From Gardnerella swidsinskii (GTDB taxonomy: Bacteria > Actinomycetota > Actinomycetes > Actinomycetales > Bifidobacteriaceae), in assembly GCF_003397705.1 (NCBI RefSeq), contig NZ_QJVB01000001.1, positions 310,001 to 374,000 of the forward strand: a DNA stretch of 64,000 nucleotides, given 5' to 3'. How positions within the stretch are numbered: position 1 is the stretch's first letter; every line of letters starts with the position of its first letter. The notes below the pieces were generated by a model. That model did not search any database. It was not told the origin of the DNA and was given only the letters and a program-made list of their open reading frames with translations. A program made the position numbers and the translations under genes. Shown here piece by piece: positions 27,971 to 37,337 of the stretch.

Positions 27971-28405
27971 ATGCCTACACCGAAACAAGGCCCTCGTCTG
28001 GCTTCTAGCCCGGCTCATGAGCGCCTGATGCTGGCCAATATGGCGACCAGCCTCTTCCAGCACGGTCGTATCGTAACGACGTTGCCAAAGGCAAAGCGTC
28101 TTCGTCCGCTTGCTGAGCGTTTGATTTCGTTCGCTAAGCGTGGCGATTTGCATTCGCGTCGTCGTGTGTTGCGTGTAATTCGCAACAAGTCCGTGGTTCA
28201 CGTGCTTTTCACTCAGATTGCTGAGCAGATGAAGCAGCGTGAAGGTGGTTACACACGTATCGTGAAGATTGCTCCACGTCGTGGTGATACCGCTCCTCAG
28301 GCAATTATTGAGCTCGTAACTGAGCCAGTAAGCCCAAAGAAGGCTGTTGTGAAGGAAGCTGAAGCAGCTACCAAGGTTGCAGCTAAAGAAGAAGCTGCCG
28401 AGTAG
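27971..28405 (+). CDS. rplQ: 50S ribosomal protein L17 (bL17)
   Basis: 144 residues. It begins [20 protein letters not shown] and has [17 protein letters not shown]. The core (about 118 residues) is followed by an Ala/Lys/Glu-rich tail of about 25 residues. It lies at the exit-tunnel face. A terminator ends the alpha cluster here. Confidence 0.98.
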   Translation: MPTPKQGPRLASSPAHERLMLANMATSLFQHGRIVTTLPKAKRLRPLAERLISFAKRGDLHSRRRVLRVIRNKSVVHVLFTQIAEQMKQREGGYTRIVKIAPRRGDTAPQAIIELVTEPVSPKKAVVKEAEAATKVAAKEEAAE

Positions 28406-28480
28406 TTTGCATTCCAGCTTTACGCATCGGTAAAGTGAATCTTAAAGCAAGCGTTTAATCGCTTCTTGAAGAATTGCTAA

Positions 28481-28512
28481 AACGAGTCGAGGATTTCCTC
28501 GGCTCGTTTTTT
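28481..28512 (+). terminator. Terminator after rplQ
   Basis: AACGAGTCGAGGA (28481-28493) pairs with TCCTCGGCTCGTT (28496-28508). A T-run continues. Confidence 0.93.
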
Positions 28513-28532
28513 GTTTGTATTATTATTAAGTT

Positions 28533-29810
28533 ATGCCGAATATTTTGGATCAAGTAAGAAGCGATTTTCGTACTTTTGCTCAAAGAAGTTTTAATTCTGT
28601 TGATGCTTTGATTTTGTGTGAGCTTTCATACATAAATATGCCAAAATCTATTCCGCTATATAACAGTGAGTCAAAAGTTATTTCGACTACGCCTATTTAC
28701 GATCTGCTACGTTTTGAAGATTTTTCGTCGATGTTTTCTTCTGGAGTAGCTAAGGTTGATAAGTTTCGTCAAGAGTTACTTTTTGCAGTTGCAGCTAATC
28801 CGCGCTACAGAGGTATTAAAGTAGGCGAAATTCTTGAACGATTTGATAAATCGAATGCTCATGAATCTTGTGAACAGCAGTTTGCTGGTGTTACTTTTGA
28901 CCTTAGTTCTTGTGAAGGAATTGATAATCCGAATACTATTGTTGTTGCTTTTAGAGGAACTGATAATACGCTTGTTGGGTGGAAAGAAGATTTTAATATG
29001 GCCTTTCGCTGCCCAATTCCAGCTCAGGAGTCAGCAGCAGAATATTTAATTTCTGTAACACAAAGATATAGTAAATATATTGCAAAAAAAGCTAGTTTAT
29101 TACAAAAAATTTCCTCGTTTTTCGCAAAATCAACTAATTCGAAGCGTGACAATTGCGATAACAATAATAAGCGCGATAACAATAATAAGCGCGATAATAA
29201 TAACAAGCGCAATAACAGCCCGAATATTATTGTCACAGGTCATTCAAAAGGTGGGAATATGGCGTCCTATGCTACTATGCGATTGGATGCGGAAAATGAA
29301 AAACTTGGCAATCTTGTATCTAAAATTTATTCAATGGATGGGCCGGGTTTTGCAAATGATGTAGTAGATACTAGCGTTTTTTCGTGCGTGGCAAGTCGAA
29401 TAGAGAAAGTTGTGCCGCAATCTTCGATTATTGGGCTTCTTATGGATAATGGATTGCCATATAAAGTAGCTAGGGCTGATTCTGTTGGTTTAATGCAACA
29501 TTTTGGCATGTATTGGCATGTTGAGGATGGTGATTTTGACTATCGAGATGAAGTTACTGCTCGCGCTGCTGCAATCGCAAAAGCTATGAATTCTTGGATG
29601 TTTGATTTGCCTGTTGAGGAACGAAAACGCAGGATTGATAGTGTGTATAACGTTTTGTCGAGTTTAGGTTATCCTACTTTTGATTTATTGGGTTCTCATT
29701 GGTCTGAGCTTGTGCCAAAATTACTTGGAATGGCAACGCACTTGGATGCGAAGTCTTATGAGCTTATACGCGGAATTATTGCTGCTGTTGCTGGCGTAGG
29801 CGTGAAGTAA
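28533..29810 (+). CDS. Mbeg1-like (DUF2974) alpha/beta-hydrolase
   Basis: 425 residues, no signal peptide. VVAFRGTDNTLVGWKEDF and the nucleophile elbow VTGHSKGGNMASYA match the Mbeg1-like/lipase class 3 family; the Ser of GHSKGG would be catalytic. A low-complexity stretch of DNNNKR repeats stands directly before the elbow. The substrate is unknown (the family is lipase-like). There is no clear RBS; the -10-like TATTATTAAG lies just upstream of ATG 28533. It stands between the r-protein terminator and truA. Confidence 0.8.
   Translation: MPNILDQVRSDFRTFAQRSFNSVDALILCELSYINMPKSIPLYNSESKVISTTPIYDLLRFEDFSSMFSSGVAKVDKFRQELLFAVAANPRYRGIKVGEILERFDKSNAHESCEQQFAGVTFDLSSCEGIDNPNTIVVAFRGTDNTLVGWKEDFNMAFRCPIPAQESAAEYLISVTQRYSKYIAKKASLLQKISSFFAKSTNSKRDNCDNNNKRDNNNKRDNNNKRNNSPNIIVTGHSKGGNMASYATMRLDAENEKLGNLVSKIYSMDGPGFANDVVDTSVFSCVASRIEKVVPQSSIIGLLMDNGLPYKVARADSVGLMQHFGMYWHVEDGDFDYRDEVTARAAAIAKAMNSWMFDLPVEERKRRIDSVYNVLSSLGYPTFDLLGSHWSELVPKLLGMATHLDAKSYELIRGIIAAVAGVGVK
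29155..29208 (+). repeat. Three 18-bp in-frame repeats (DNNNKR)
   Basis: Units at 29155, 29173 and 29191 (GCGATAACAATAATAAGC and one variant), with a partial fourth, encode Asn-rich linker repeats in the hydrolase. They are likely to vary in copy number without shifting frame. Confidence 0.85.
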
Positions 29811-29928
29811 CTGTGGTGAAGCAAGCTTTATGAGTAACTGTAGATGGAAAGTAATACTAAGCGGAAGCAACTGTAAACGGAATTTAATTGCGGAATTATT
29901 TAGTTACGACGAATGGAAGGTTTTTTAA

Positions 29929-30846
29929 ATGCGACTTCGCTTGGATTTGGCTTATGACGGCGGCGGATTTTATGGTTGGGCTAAGCAGCCGGTTTTGCGC
30001 ACTGTTCAAGGTGATATTGAAGCAGCATTGCATATGGTTTTGCGCGTTCCGAAAAATGATCCTACTGAATCGTTGCGTCTTACTGTTGCTGGTCGTACGG
30101 ATACGGGCGTGCATGCATCGCATCAGGTTTGTCATCTTGATGTTTGTGAAGAAACTTTATTGCGATGCGTAGGTCATACCGGATTGGACGGTGTTTGCGC
30201 GCTCGAGTACAGGCTTAAGCATGTTTTGCCACAAGATATTTCGTTGCATAAGGTTAGCGTTGCGCCCATTGGTTTTGATGCACGCTTTTCTGCGTTAGAG
30301 CGCACGTATGTGTATCGTATTTGCGACGCTTCTGATTATTGTGATTATGACCCTCGTATGCGCGGTTTTGTTTTGAAACTTGATGATGTTTTGGATGTTG
30401 ATGCAATGAACCAGGCTGCGAGGCTTATGATTGGCCTTCACGATTTTGGATCTTTTGCGCGCCCTAATCCTGGAGGCACTACTATTCGCGATGTAAAAAG
30501 TGTCTGTTGGGAACGCGTGGGAACGCGTGCTAATGACGTGCGCGTTAAGCTTAAAACTGGATGCGTGCCGCCTGTTGAGCAGGGTTTGCTTGAATTTACT
30601 ATTGTCGCTGATGCTTTTGCGCACAATATGGTGCGTTCTCTTGTGCAAGCTTGTGTGCAAATTGGTTGTGGGAAGCGTTCTTTTGATTGGTTTGAGGAAA
30701 AGATCAATGTTCCTCTTCGTGAAGGCTCGACGGGTCCAATTGATCCTCATGGATTGACATTGGAATATGTAGCTTATCCTCCTGATGAGGAGCTTGCTTC
30801 TCGCGCTGAAAAGATTCGCGCTCGCCGTGATTCTGCTGAGTTATAG
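29929..30846 (+). CDS. truA: tRNA pseudouridine synthase A
   Basis: 305 residues, ATG with GGAAGG upstream. It starts RLRLDLAYDGGGFYGWAKQP and has catalytic Asp58 in AGRTDTGVHASH, plus FDARFSALERTYVYRI and HNMVRSLV. It makes pseudouridine at tRNA positions 38-40. It follows the alpha cluster, as often, here with the hydrolase gene inserted in between. Confidence 0.97.
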   Translation: MRLRLDLAYDGGGFYGWAKQPVLRTVQGDIEAALHMVLRVPKNDPTESLRLTVAGRTDTGVHASHQVCHLDVCEETLLRCVGHTGLDGVCALEYRLKHVLPQDISLHKVSVAPIGFDARFSALERTYVYRICDASDYCDYDPRMRGFVLKLDDVLDVDAMNQAARLMIGLHDFGSFARPNPGGTTIRDVKSVCWERVGTRANDVRVKLKTGCVPPVEQGLLEFTIVADAFAHNMVRSLVQACVQIGCGKRSFDWFEEKINVPLREGSTGPIDPHGLTLEYVAYPPDEELASRAEKIRARRDSAEL

Positions 30847-30936
30847 CGTTTCAACTCGCCATAAATTTATATTCGCGCCATGGTTTACAATTGAAAAGTT
30901 GCGTTTGCGCGCGATTTTGTTGCGCGAATCGTAAGT

Positions 30937-31022
30937 GGATGAATGTCCGAGCGGTCTAAGGAGCACGCCTCGAAAGCGTGTGAGGGTAAAATCCTCCGCG
31001 AGTTCGAATCTCGCTTCATCCG
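30937..31022 (+). tRNA. tRNA-Ser(CGA)
   Basis: Acceptor stem GGATGAA/TTCATCC, discriminator G (31022), anticodon loop CTCGAAA with CGA at 30971-30973, long variable arm and GTTCGAATC T-arm, 86 nt. No CCA is encoded. It reads UCG. Confidence 0.96.
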
Positions 31023-31032
31023 CGAATTAACC

Positions 31033-31068
31033 AAGCCTAAAGCATGTAAAATTGCTTTAGGCTTTTTT
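31033..31068 (+). terminator. Terminator after tRNA-Ser(CGA)
   Basis: AAGCCTAAAGCA (31033-31044) pairs with TGCTTTAGGCTT (31053-31064), and Ts follow. Confidence 0.9.
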
Positions 31069-31294
31069 AATTCGCCGAACTTCGTAAGCGATTGTAATCC
31101 GTGCGAACTTTCTCTCGCGTTTGGAGTGTTTGAGGTTGTGTGACACTCCATTTGTGATAGAGTCTCCTCGTGTTTGGAGCGTTTTGTTTTGGAAATTGCT
31201 TCAAACGTGCGCAACTTATCTCGCGTTTGTGGTTAAGTCCTATTTTGTGTGTAAAAGGGAATGCCCTATAGGCTAAAAGCCCCAAGGTTAAGTT
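31069..31294. other. Intergenic region with degenerate CGTTTGGAG repeats
   Basis: No gene is seen. CTCGCGTTTGGAGTG (near 31114), CTCGTGTTTGGAGCG (near 31168) and CTCGCGTTTGTGG (near 31220) are related. TGGAGTGT (31122-31129) can pair with ACACTCCA (31143-31150). The CGTTTGGAG word also occurs in the structured element near 47.8 kb. Confidence 0.4.
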
Positions 31295-32266
31295 TTACTT
31301 CAAAATAAGCTTCGTATCAGTAGGATACCCAAGTTCATAAGCTCTTAGCAGTCTAGATGTGATTAATTGCACAGTTGCATTTTTAAGAGTTTGTTGAGCG
31401 CGTATTACAGAATCGTTATCATCGCTTTTTGTAGTAACGTTATTCTCGGATGCATTATTATTTTTTGACGTAATAGTTATTATTTGATTAAAAGCAGCTA
31501 GCTCTTCTCTAGCGCAATCCATATAAGCTATAGCGGTAATCGACAGATCTTTTCCGCTTGCTGAATCATGTGTTTTTCCGCTTTCTAACGCCTCTTGAGG
31601 AATATCGTAAACTTTTTTGCGCAAGTCTGTTCCTTCTCCTGCAACTCGCATAAGAGTTTGAGCGTTTGTCGACGCCATATCGCTGTATTCCAATGTTATA
31701 TTTTGCTCTTTTCTCGCTGCTAGTGTTTGTAAAATAAAAGCAAGTTTGTCTTCAGCTTCTGCAGCTTGAGCTAAGGGTTGATGTGTCCATTTGAAGTTTT
31801 TGTAATGATTTATTACTTCTATAAGATTCGCGTATGAATCGTGCTCCATTTGTTGCGCTGTTGTAGTTTTTGTATTTTCTGAGCTTTCGTTTCCGCTTTT
31901 ATTGCTTACATTATTTGAATTTTCGTTACTATTTTTCTTCGAAAGCATTTCCCATTGAGCTTGCGTGCTGTATATAATGCTTTCACTTAATCTTCCTGGG
32001 CATTGCTGAGCGACAGTTTTCCAATATTTTGCTGCGGTTTCAAAATTCTTAATGGATGTGTTGTTTTGGTTCTTTTTGATTTCGCGCTGCTTTTTTTGCG
32101 CAAGTCTGTATGCTTTAGCACATGCATTTTCTGGAGCTGCTGTGTGAACTGTATGCTCGACGTGAATGTTTTGTAATGTTCCACAGGCTGTTAGCAGTGG
32201 AGATATTAAAACGCATATAAGAAGCACGAGTGCTCTGGCAATACTGCGTTTTACTTGTTTGCGCAT
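31295..32266 (-). CDS. Lipoprotein of unknown function
   Basis: About 323 residues from the ATG at 32266 (a Met ten codons upstream at 32296 is possible). The signal peptide has KR residues, a hydrophobic core and lipobox LLTAC, so the Cys should be lipidated and the protein held on the outer face of the membrane. The rest is soluble, Lys/Gln/Asn-rich and helical, with an Asn/Ser-rich insert (about 30 residues) and a helical part resembling solute-binding or TPR-like scaffolds. No family is recognised. It is divergent from nusA and alone in its unit. Confidence 0.75.
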   Translation of the reverse strand: MRKQVKRSIARALVLLICVLISPLLTACGTLQNIHVEHTVHTAAPENACAKAYRLAQKKQREIKKNQNNTSIKNFETAAKYWKTVAQQCPGRLSESIIYSTQAQWEMLSKKNSNENSNNVSNKSGNESSENTKTTTAQQMEHDSYANLIEVINHYKNFKWTHQPLAQAAEAEDKLAFILQTLAARKEQNITLEYSDMASTNAQTLMRVAGEGTDLRKKVYDIPQEALESGKTHDSASGKDLSITAIAYMDCAREELAAFNQIITITSKNNNASENNVTTKSDDNDSVIRAQQTLKNATVQLITSRLLRAYELGYPTDTKLILK

Positions 32267-32466
32267 GTCATTTAACAAAACATAAAGTGTCTGCATAATC
32301 TACTAAAATAGCCACTGACTGTGACCAATATCGATTTATTAATTTGGTATTTGTTCTAAGTCTGCAACAATTAAAGCTAACTGTCGTTAGAAGAAAAAAT
32401 AAGTGTGCTTTAATAGTTACAATTAATAATCATAAATTAATGCGTTATAACGAGAGGACGTGCGCG

Positions 32467-33549
32467 ATGGAATTGGATTTGGCGGGAATGCATCAGCTTG
32501 CGGCACAGCAGGGGATTAATGCCGAGGAGCTGGACGAGGCGCTCGCCGAGGCCTTGCGTCTTGCGTATATGAAAACCGCTCATCCTGCAAAGCATGTGCG
32601 AGTTGAATTGGACGAACGTGCAGGTTCGTTCACTGTGTGGGCTAGGGATGAAATTCCTGGTAAACCTACTGAAGATAACCCGTATCCAGCTCCAACGCTG
32701 GGAGAGGAGTATGACGATACTCCTCATGATTTTGGTCGTTTAGCTGCTGCAACGGCTCGTCAAGTTATTAGTCAAATTTTCCGTAAAGCTGAAGATGATC
32801 GCGTGTTTGGTGCGTTTTCTGGTCAAAAAGGAAAGCTTATTAACGGCATTATTCAACAAGACGCAAAAGATAGTACTAACATTCACGTTGCTGTTGGAGA
32901 CGTTGAAGCTATTTTGCCGCGTCGCGAGCAGGTTCCAGGTGAACGTTACCGCCATGGTGAGCGTATTCGCGTATATGTTGTAAATGTTGCTCGTGGTCTG
33001 CGTGGTCCGGAAATTGTTGTTTCACGTTCACATCCTGAATTAGTTCGTCGTCTTTTTGAGCGAGAAGTGCCGGAACTTGTTTCTGGAGCAGTTTCTATTA
33101 TGTCGATTGCACGTGAAGCCGGAGCTCGCACAAAGATTGCTGTTAGAGCTAATACTGAAGGTGTGAATCCAAAGGGTGCTTTAATTGGTCCTGGCGGTTC
33201 ACGCGTGCGTGCTGTAATGGAAAACTTGGGTCAAGAGAAAATTGATATTGTCGATTGGTCGTCTGATCCAGCAAAGTTTGTTGCTGCTGCTCTTTCGCCT
33301 GCTACTGCTACACAAGTGCAAGTAGTGAGTGAAAAGAATCAAACTGCAGTTGCTTTTATTCATGATGCTCAGCTTTCTCTTGCTATTGGTAAAGAAGGTC
33401 AGAACGCTCGTTTGGCTGCAAAGTTGACTGGTTGGAAGATTGGTATTGAGTCTGCGGAAGAGCATGCTAAGAAGGTTGCTGCAGCTCAAGCACAAAATGC
33501 TCAGCCTGCTTCAGCTGATTTGAATAATAACGCATCTGCTGCTGAATAG
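32467..33549 (+). CDS. nusA: Transcription termination/antitermination factor NusA
   Basis: 360 residues from ATG 32467 (GAGAGGAC upstream). The N-terminal RNAP-binding domain is followed by the S1 domain (about 110-185) with EAILPRREQVPGERYR, then KH1 and KH2 with NPKGALIGPGGSRVRAV and SLAIGKEGQNARLAAKLTGWKI. There are no C-terminal acidic repeats. rimP, which usually precedes nusA, is absent; the upstream gene is the divergent lipoprotein. Confidence 0.98.
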   Translation: MELDLAGMHQLAAQQGINAEELDEALAEALRLAYMKTAHPAKHVRVELDERAGSFTVWARDEIPGKPTEDNPYPAPTLGEEYDDTPHDFGRLAAATARQVISQIFRKAEDDRVFGAFSGQKGKLINGIIQQDAKDSTNIHVAVGDVEAILPRREQVPGERYRHGERIRVYVVNVARGLRGPEIVVSRSHPELVRRLFEREVPELVSGAVSIMSIAREAGARTKIAVRANTEGVNPKGALIGPGGSRVRAVMENLGQEKIDIVDWSSDPAKFVAAALSPATATQVQVVSEKNQTAVAFIHDAQLSLAIGKEGQNARLAAKLTGWKIGIESAEEHAKKVAAAQAQNAQPASADLNNNASAAE

Positions 33550-33560
33550 ATTGTTAATTG

Positions 33561-33625
33561 AGAAGTGCTAAATATTTTTAGATTGATATTTCCGCAATGT
33601 TTAGCACTTCTTGATTGTTTATTTT
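33561..33625 (+). terminator. Terminator-like stem-loop after nusA
   Basis: AGAAGTGCTAAA (33561-33572) pairs with TTTAGCACTTCT (33600-33611) around a 27-nt loop, followed by T-rich sequence. Confidence 0.7.
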
Positions 33626-33639
33626 GTTAGTGGTGTGCA

Positions 33640-33867
33640 AATAAAGTAGTCTCTCGCGTGGCATTTAGCGACACTCGAGTCAATCCAACGTTTCGAGTAT
33701 GCTAAAAGCTGGAATCTGGGCGAAAGGCAATCGCCATCGTCCGGCGGGAGACGAGGTATAAGATCATGGTCGCACGATGATATATCGCACGATAATAAAT
33801 AATAAGCTCGCAATAATGTAAAGTGGTCGCGTGTACTAGCGCTGCCACAGACAGAGGAGAACACTGA
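33640..33867 (+). promoter_or_regulatory. infB leader region
   Basis: The 318-nt nusA-infB gap holds a terminator and this leader, with no ylxR gene. TTTAGC (33664-33669) pairs with GCTAAA (33701-33706) and ACTCGA (33673-33678) with TCGAGT (33693-33698), making a two-part hairpin. GGCGA/TCGCC follows near 33720. A 20-codon frame (33698-33760) lacks an RBS and is not called. Confidence 0.45.
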
Positions 33868-36732
33868 GTGGTTAAAAAGCGCGTGTATGAACTGGCCAAA
33901 GAATTTGGTGTAGACAGTAAAACCGTGTTGGAGCGTTTGAAGAGCATGGGCGAATTTGTTAAGTCTGCTTCTTCAACAGTTGAGGCTCCAGTAGTTCGTC
34001 GTTTGCAAACAGCGTTAGCATCTGACGGAAATAAGTCCGAAAAGGCATCTAGTGCAAGTAAGCCTGCTGCGCCAAAAGCTAAGTCTCAAGCTAAGCCGCA
34101 GGCTAAACCTCAAGCTAAAGATTCGTCACACAGTGATTCTGTAGCTGGCTCTTCTGCTAACCAGCCTGTGCACAACACAGCTTCTCATTTTGTTCCAAAG
34201 CCGGGTGCAAATCATACTCGTTCAAACAATACTTCGCGTTCTAATGCTGCTGCCGGCGAAAATAGAAAAAATGATCGTCGCAATGATAATCGTGATAATC
34301 GCGGCGAATCGCGACAGCAAGCTCAAGGTCAATCTCACTCAGATCGTTCACAGATGCCTCCTCGCCCTCGTCCGCACCAGAATGCACAAGGTGCAGGCGC
34401 ATCTGCTCCACGTCCTGGTAATAATCCGTTTAGCCGTAAGCAAGGTATGCGTGCTCCTACACCTGGAGATATTCCACGTCCTCATCCGATGTCTCGTCCT
34501 GGTGCTGAAAATGGCCGCGGTGGTCGTCCAGGTCAAGCTGGCTCTGGACCTCAAGGTTCGCGTGGTGAACGTGCAGAACGCGGTGGCCGCTCGCGTGGTG
34601 GTCGCTCTGGTCAAGGTGGCGCACGCTCATCGCAGTGGTCGGGTCAGCGTCGTGGTCAAGGTGGCGCAGGTGCTGGCTCTGGTGCATCTTCTCGCCCATC
34701 TGCAGAATCTCGTTTTGCATCTCAAGGAGCTAGCTTCCAGGCTGCTGCAGCAGGCGCACCTAATGGTGGTCCATCGCGTGGCGGTGGTCGAGGTCGTGCA
34801 GGAGCTGCAGGCGCATTCGGTCGTCAAGGTGGTAAATCTTCTAAGGCTCGTAAGAATCGTTTAGCGAAACGTCGTGAATACGAAGAGCTTAAAGCACCAG
34901 TGATTGGCGGCGTGCGTATTCCTTCTGGTAACGGCGCTACGATTCGCTTGCGTCAAGGCGCAACTCTTTCTGATTTGGCGGAAAAGATTGATGTAAATCC
35001 AGCAGCTTTGGTAACTGTGCTCTTCCACTTGGGAGAAATGGCAACATCTACACAATCTTTGGATGAATCAACATTCCAAATTTTGGGTGAAGAAATCGGC
35101 TGGAATATTAGCATTGTTTCTGCTGAAGAAGAAGATAAAGAGCTTTTGCAGCAGTTTGACATCGATTTGGACGAAGAAGAGCTGCAAGAAGATGACGATT
35201 TGCAATCTCGTCCGCCTGTTGTTACTGTTATGGGTCACGTCGATCACGGTAAAACTCGCTTGCTTGATACCATCCGTAAGTCGAATGTTATCGATCGCGA
35301 AGCAGGTGGCATTACTCAGCGTATCGGTGCTTATCAAGTAACTGTAAATCTTGAAGGAAAACCTCGTAAGATTACGTTCCTCGATACTCCAGGTCACGAA
35401 GCGTTTACTGCTATGCGTGCTCGCGGTGCTGAGCTTACAGACGTTGCAATTCTTGTTGTTGCAGCAGACGACGGCGTAATGCCTCAGACTGTTGAAGCTA
35501 TTAACCACGCTCAAGCTGCTCATGTGCCAATTGTTGTGGCTGTGAACAAGATTGATGTTGAAGGTGCTAATCCTGAAAAGGTTCGCGGTCAGCTTACAGA
35601 ATACGGTTTAGTTGCTGAAGAATACGGCGGCGACACCATGTTTGTGGATATTTCTGCAAAGCAGGGCACTAACGTCAATAAGCTTCTTGAAGCTGTGTTG
35701 TTGACTGCTGACGCTGAGCTTGATCCTAAGGCAAATCCAAATATGGATGCTCGCGGTGCAACTATCGAAGCTCGACTCGATAAGGGTCGTGGTGCTGTTG
35801 CTACTGTTCTTGTGCAGCAAGGTACTCTTCACATTGGTGATTCTATTGTTGCTGGCACTTCTTATGGCCGTGTGCGCGCTATGCTTGACGAGAACGGCAA
35901 GCATTTGCAGGATGCGGCTCCTTCCACTCCTGTTCAGGTGCTTGGTTTAACTTCTGTTCCAACCGCTGGCGACTTGTTCTTGGTTACTTCGGACGACCGT
36001 TCTGCTCGTCAAATTGCTGAAAAGCGTGCAGCTACAGAGCGTGCAGCTCAGCTTGCTAAGCGCCGCAAGGTTGTGTCTCTTGAAAGCCTTAAGGAACAGT
36101 TCGCTAAGTCTGAAGTTGACATGCTGAACATCGTTATTAAGGGCGATTCTTCTGGTTCTGTTGAAGCTTTGGAAGATTCCTTGATGAAGATTGAGGTCTC
36201 TGAGGAAGTTGGCATCCAGGTTATTCACCGCGGTGTTGGTGCAATTACTCAGAATGATGTGAACTTGGCAACTGTCGATAAGGCTGTGATTATTGGCTTC
36301 AACGTGCGTCCAAACCGTCAAGTTGCTGATTTGGCAGACCGCGAAGGCGTGGAAGTTAAGTACTACTCAGTTATTTACAAGGCAATCGAAGATATCGAAG
36401 CTGCTTTGAAGGGTATGCTTAAGCCAGAATTCGAAGAAGTTGTTACTTCGCATTCCGAAATTCGCGAAATCTTCCGTTCTTCCAAGTTCGGCAATATTGC
36501 TGGTGTTATGGTTCAAGATGGCGAAGTCAAGCGCGGTACGAAGTGCCGTATTTTGCGCGACGGCGTTGCTACAGTCAACGACCTGGAGATTTCCAGCTTG
36601 CGTAGGTTTAAGGATGACGTGCAATCCGTTAGCGAAGGTTACGAAGCTGGTATTAATCTCGGCAGCTTCAATGACATTGAGCTTGGCGATATAATCGAAA
36701 CCTTTGAAATGAAGCAGATTGAGCGCAAGTAA
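33868..36732 (+). CDS. infB: Translation initiation factor IF-2
   Basis: 954 residues, GTG start with AGGAGA upstream. The N-terminal IF2 domain ([21 protein letters not shown]) precedes about 290 residues rich in Gly, Arg, Ser, Ala and Gln, predicted disordered. The GTPase domain has GHVDHGKT (about residue 455), [15 protein letters not shown] and NKIDVEGA. Domains II-IV follow. It delivers fMet-tRNA to the 30S. It leads infB-rbfA-truB-ribF, with rbfA 2 nt downstream. Confidence 0.99.
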   Translation: MVKKRVYELAKEFGVDSKTVLERLKSMGEFVKSASSTVEAPVVRRLQTALASDGNKSEKASSASKPAAPKAKSQAKPQAKPQAKDSSHSDSVAGSSANQPVHNTASHFVPKPGANHTRSNNTSRSNAAAGENRKNDRRNDNRDNRGESRQQAQGQSHSDRSQMPPRPRPHQNAQGAGASAPRPGNNPFSRKQGMRAPTPGDIPRPHPMSRPGAENGRGGRPGQAGSGPQGSRGERAERGGRSRGGRSGQGGARSSQWSGQRRGQGGAGAGSGASSRPSAESRFASQGASFQAAAAGAPNGGPSRGGGRGRAGAAGAFGRQGGKSSKARKNRLAKRREYEELKAPVIGGVRIPSGNGATIRLRQGATLSDLAEKIDVNPAALVTVLFHLGEMATSTQSLDESTFQILGEEIGWNISIVSAEEEDKELLQQFDIDLDEEELQEDDDLQSRPPVVTVMGHVDHGKTRLLDTIRKSNVIDREAGGITQRIGAYQVTVNLEGKPRKITFLDTPGHEAFTAMRARGAELTDVAILVVAADDGVMPQTVEAINHAQAAHVPIVVAVNKIDVEGANPEKVRGQLTEYGLVAEEYGGDTMFVDISAKQGTNVNKLLEAVLLTADAELDPKANPNMDARGATIEARLDKGRGAVATVLVQQGTLHIGDSIVAGTSYGRVRAMLDENGKHLQDAAPSTPVQVLGLTSVPTAGDLFLVTSDDRSARQIAEKRAATERAAQLAKRRKVVSLESLKEQFAKSEVDMLNIVIKGDSSGSVEALEDSLMKIEVSEEVGIQVIHRGVGAITQNDVNLATVDKAVIIGFNVRPNRQVADLADREGVEVKYYSVIYKAIEDIEAALKGMLKPEFEEVVTSHSEIREIFRSSKFGNIAGVMVQDGEVKRGTKCRILRDGVATVNDLEISSLRRFKDDVQSVSEGYEAGINLGSFNDIELGDIIETFEMKQIERK

Positions 36733-36734
36733 TT

Positions 36735-37289
36735 ATGGCAGGAACGAATCCTAGAGCTGCACGTATTGCAGCATTAATTCAGCGCGTAATCGCTTCTAAT
36801 ATGGAATCGCATTTGCATGATAAGCGTTTGGCGAGTGTGACTATTACGGAAGTGCGCGTTACGAACGATTTGCAAATTGCAAAGGTTTACTGGACGCAAC
36901 TTGGTCACGAAGGTAAAGAGCAGGGTGAGCGTCAGCGTGCAGCACAAGCTTTGCAGCAGGCTCACGGTCGACTGCGCTCTTTGGTCGGTGCAAAAGCTGG
37001 ATTGCGTTTGACTCCCCAATTGCAATTTATTTATGACGAAGTGCCATCTGAAGCGCACGAAATTGAGGATATTCTTGTTGCAGCTCGTCATCGTGATGAA
37101 GAATTAGCTAAGTTGCGTGAAAATGCTAAGTATGCTGGCGATGTCGATCCGTATAAGAAGCCGCGCGAAGTTGAAGAATCTGACGATGACTTTGACGATG
37201 ATAATTTCGACGACGATGATTTCGAAGAGGGCGATGACTTTGAAAGCGACGACTTTGAAGGCACGTCTGAATCGTCTGACAACAATTAA
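36735..37289 (+). CDS. rbfA: 30S ribosome-binding factor A
   Basis: 184 residues. The KH-like core (about 1-125) has RAARIAALIQRVIASNMES and SVTITEVRVTNDLQIAKVYW. A highly acidic tail (about 140-184) is mostly Asp, Glu, Phe and Ser. RbfA matures 16S 5' ends during cold and assembly. The acidic tail is longer than in E. coli but common in actinobacteria. Confidence 0.96.
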   Translation: MAGTNPRAARIAALIQRVIASNMESHLHDKRLASVTITEVRVTNDLQIAKVYWTQLGHEGKEQGERQRAAQALQQAHGRLRSLVGAKAGLRLTPQLQFIYDEVPSEAHEIEDILVAARHRDEELAKLRENAKYAGDVDPYKKPREVEESDDDFDDDNFDDDDFEEGDDFESDDFEGTSESSDNN

Positions 37290-37337
37290 ATCTCAAAGCA
37301 AACTCAATGTGAATCGTATAGTAGCTAGATTTAACTT

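Noticed and set aside
30937-31294. tRNA-Ser as an integration site
   Set aside because: No integrase, no repeated tRNA 3' end and no foreign genes follow. Only a terminator and a short AT-rich gap are present.
33698-33760. 20-codon frame in the infB leader
   Set aside because: There is no ribosome-binding site and the peptide has no recognised features. It is more likely part of a folded leader.
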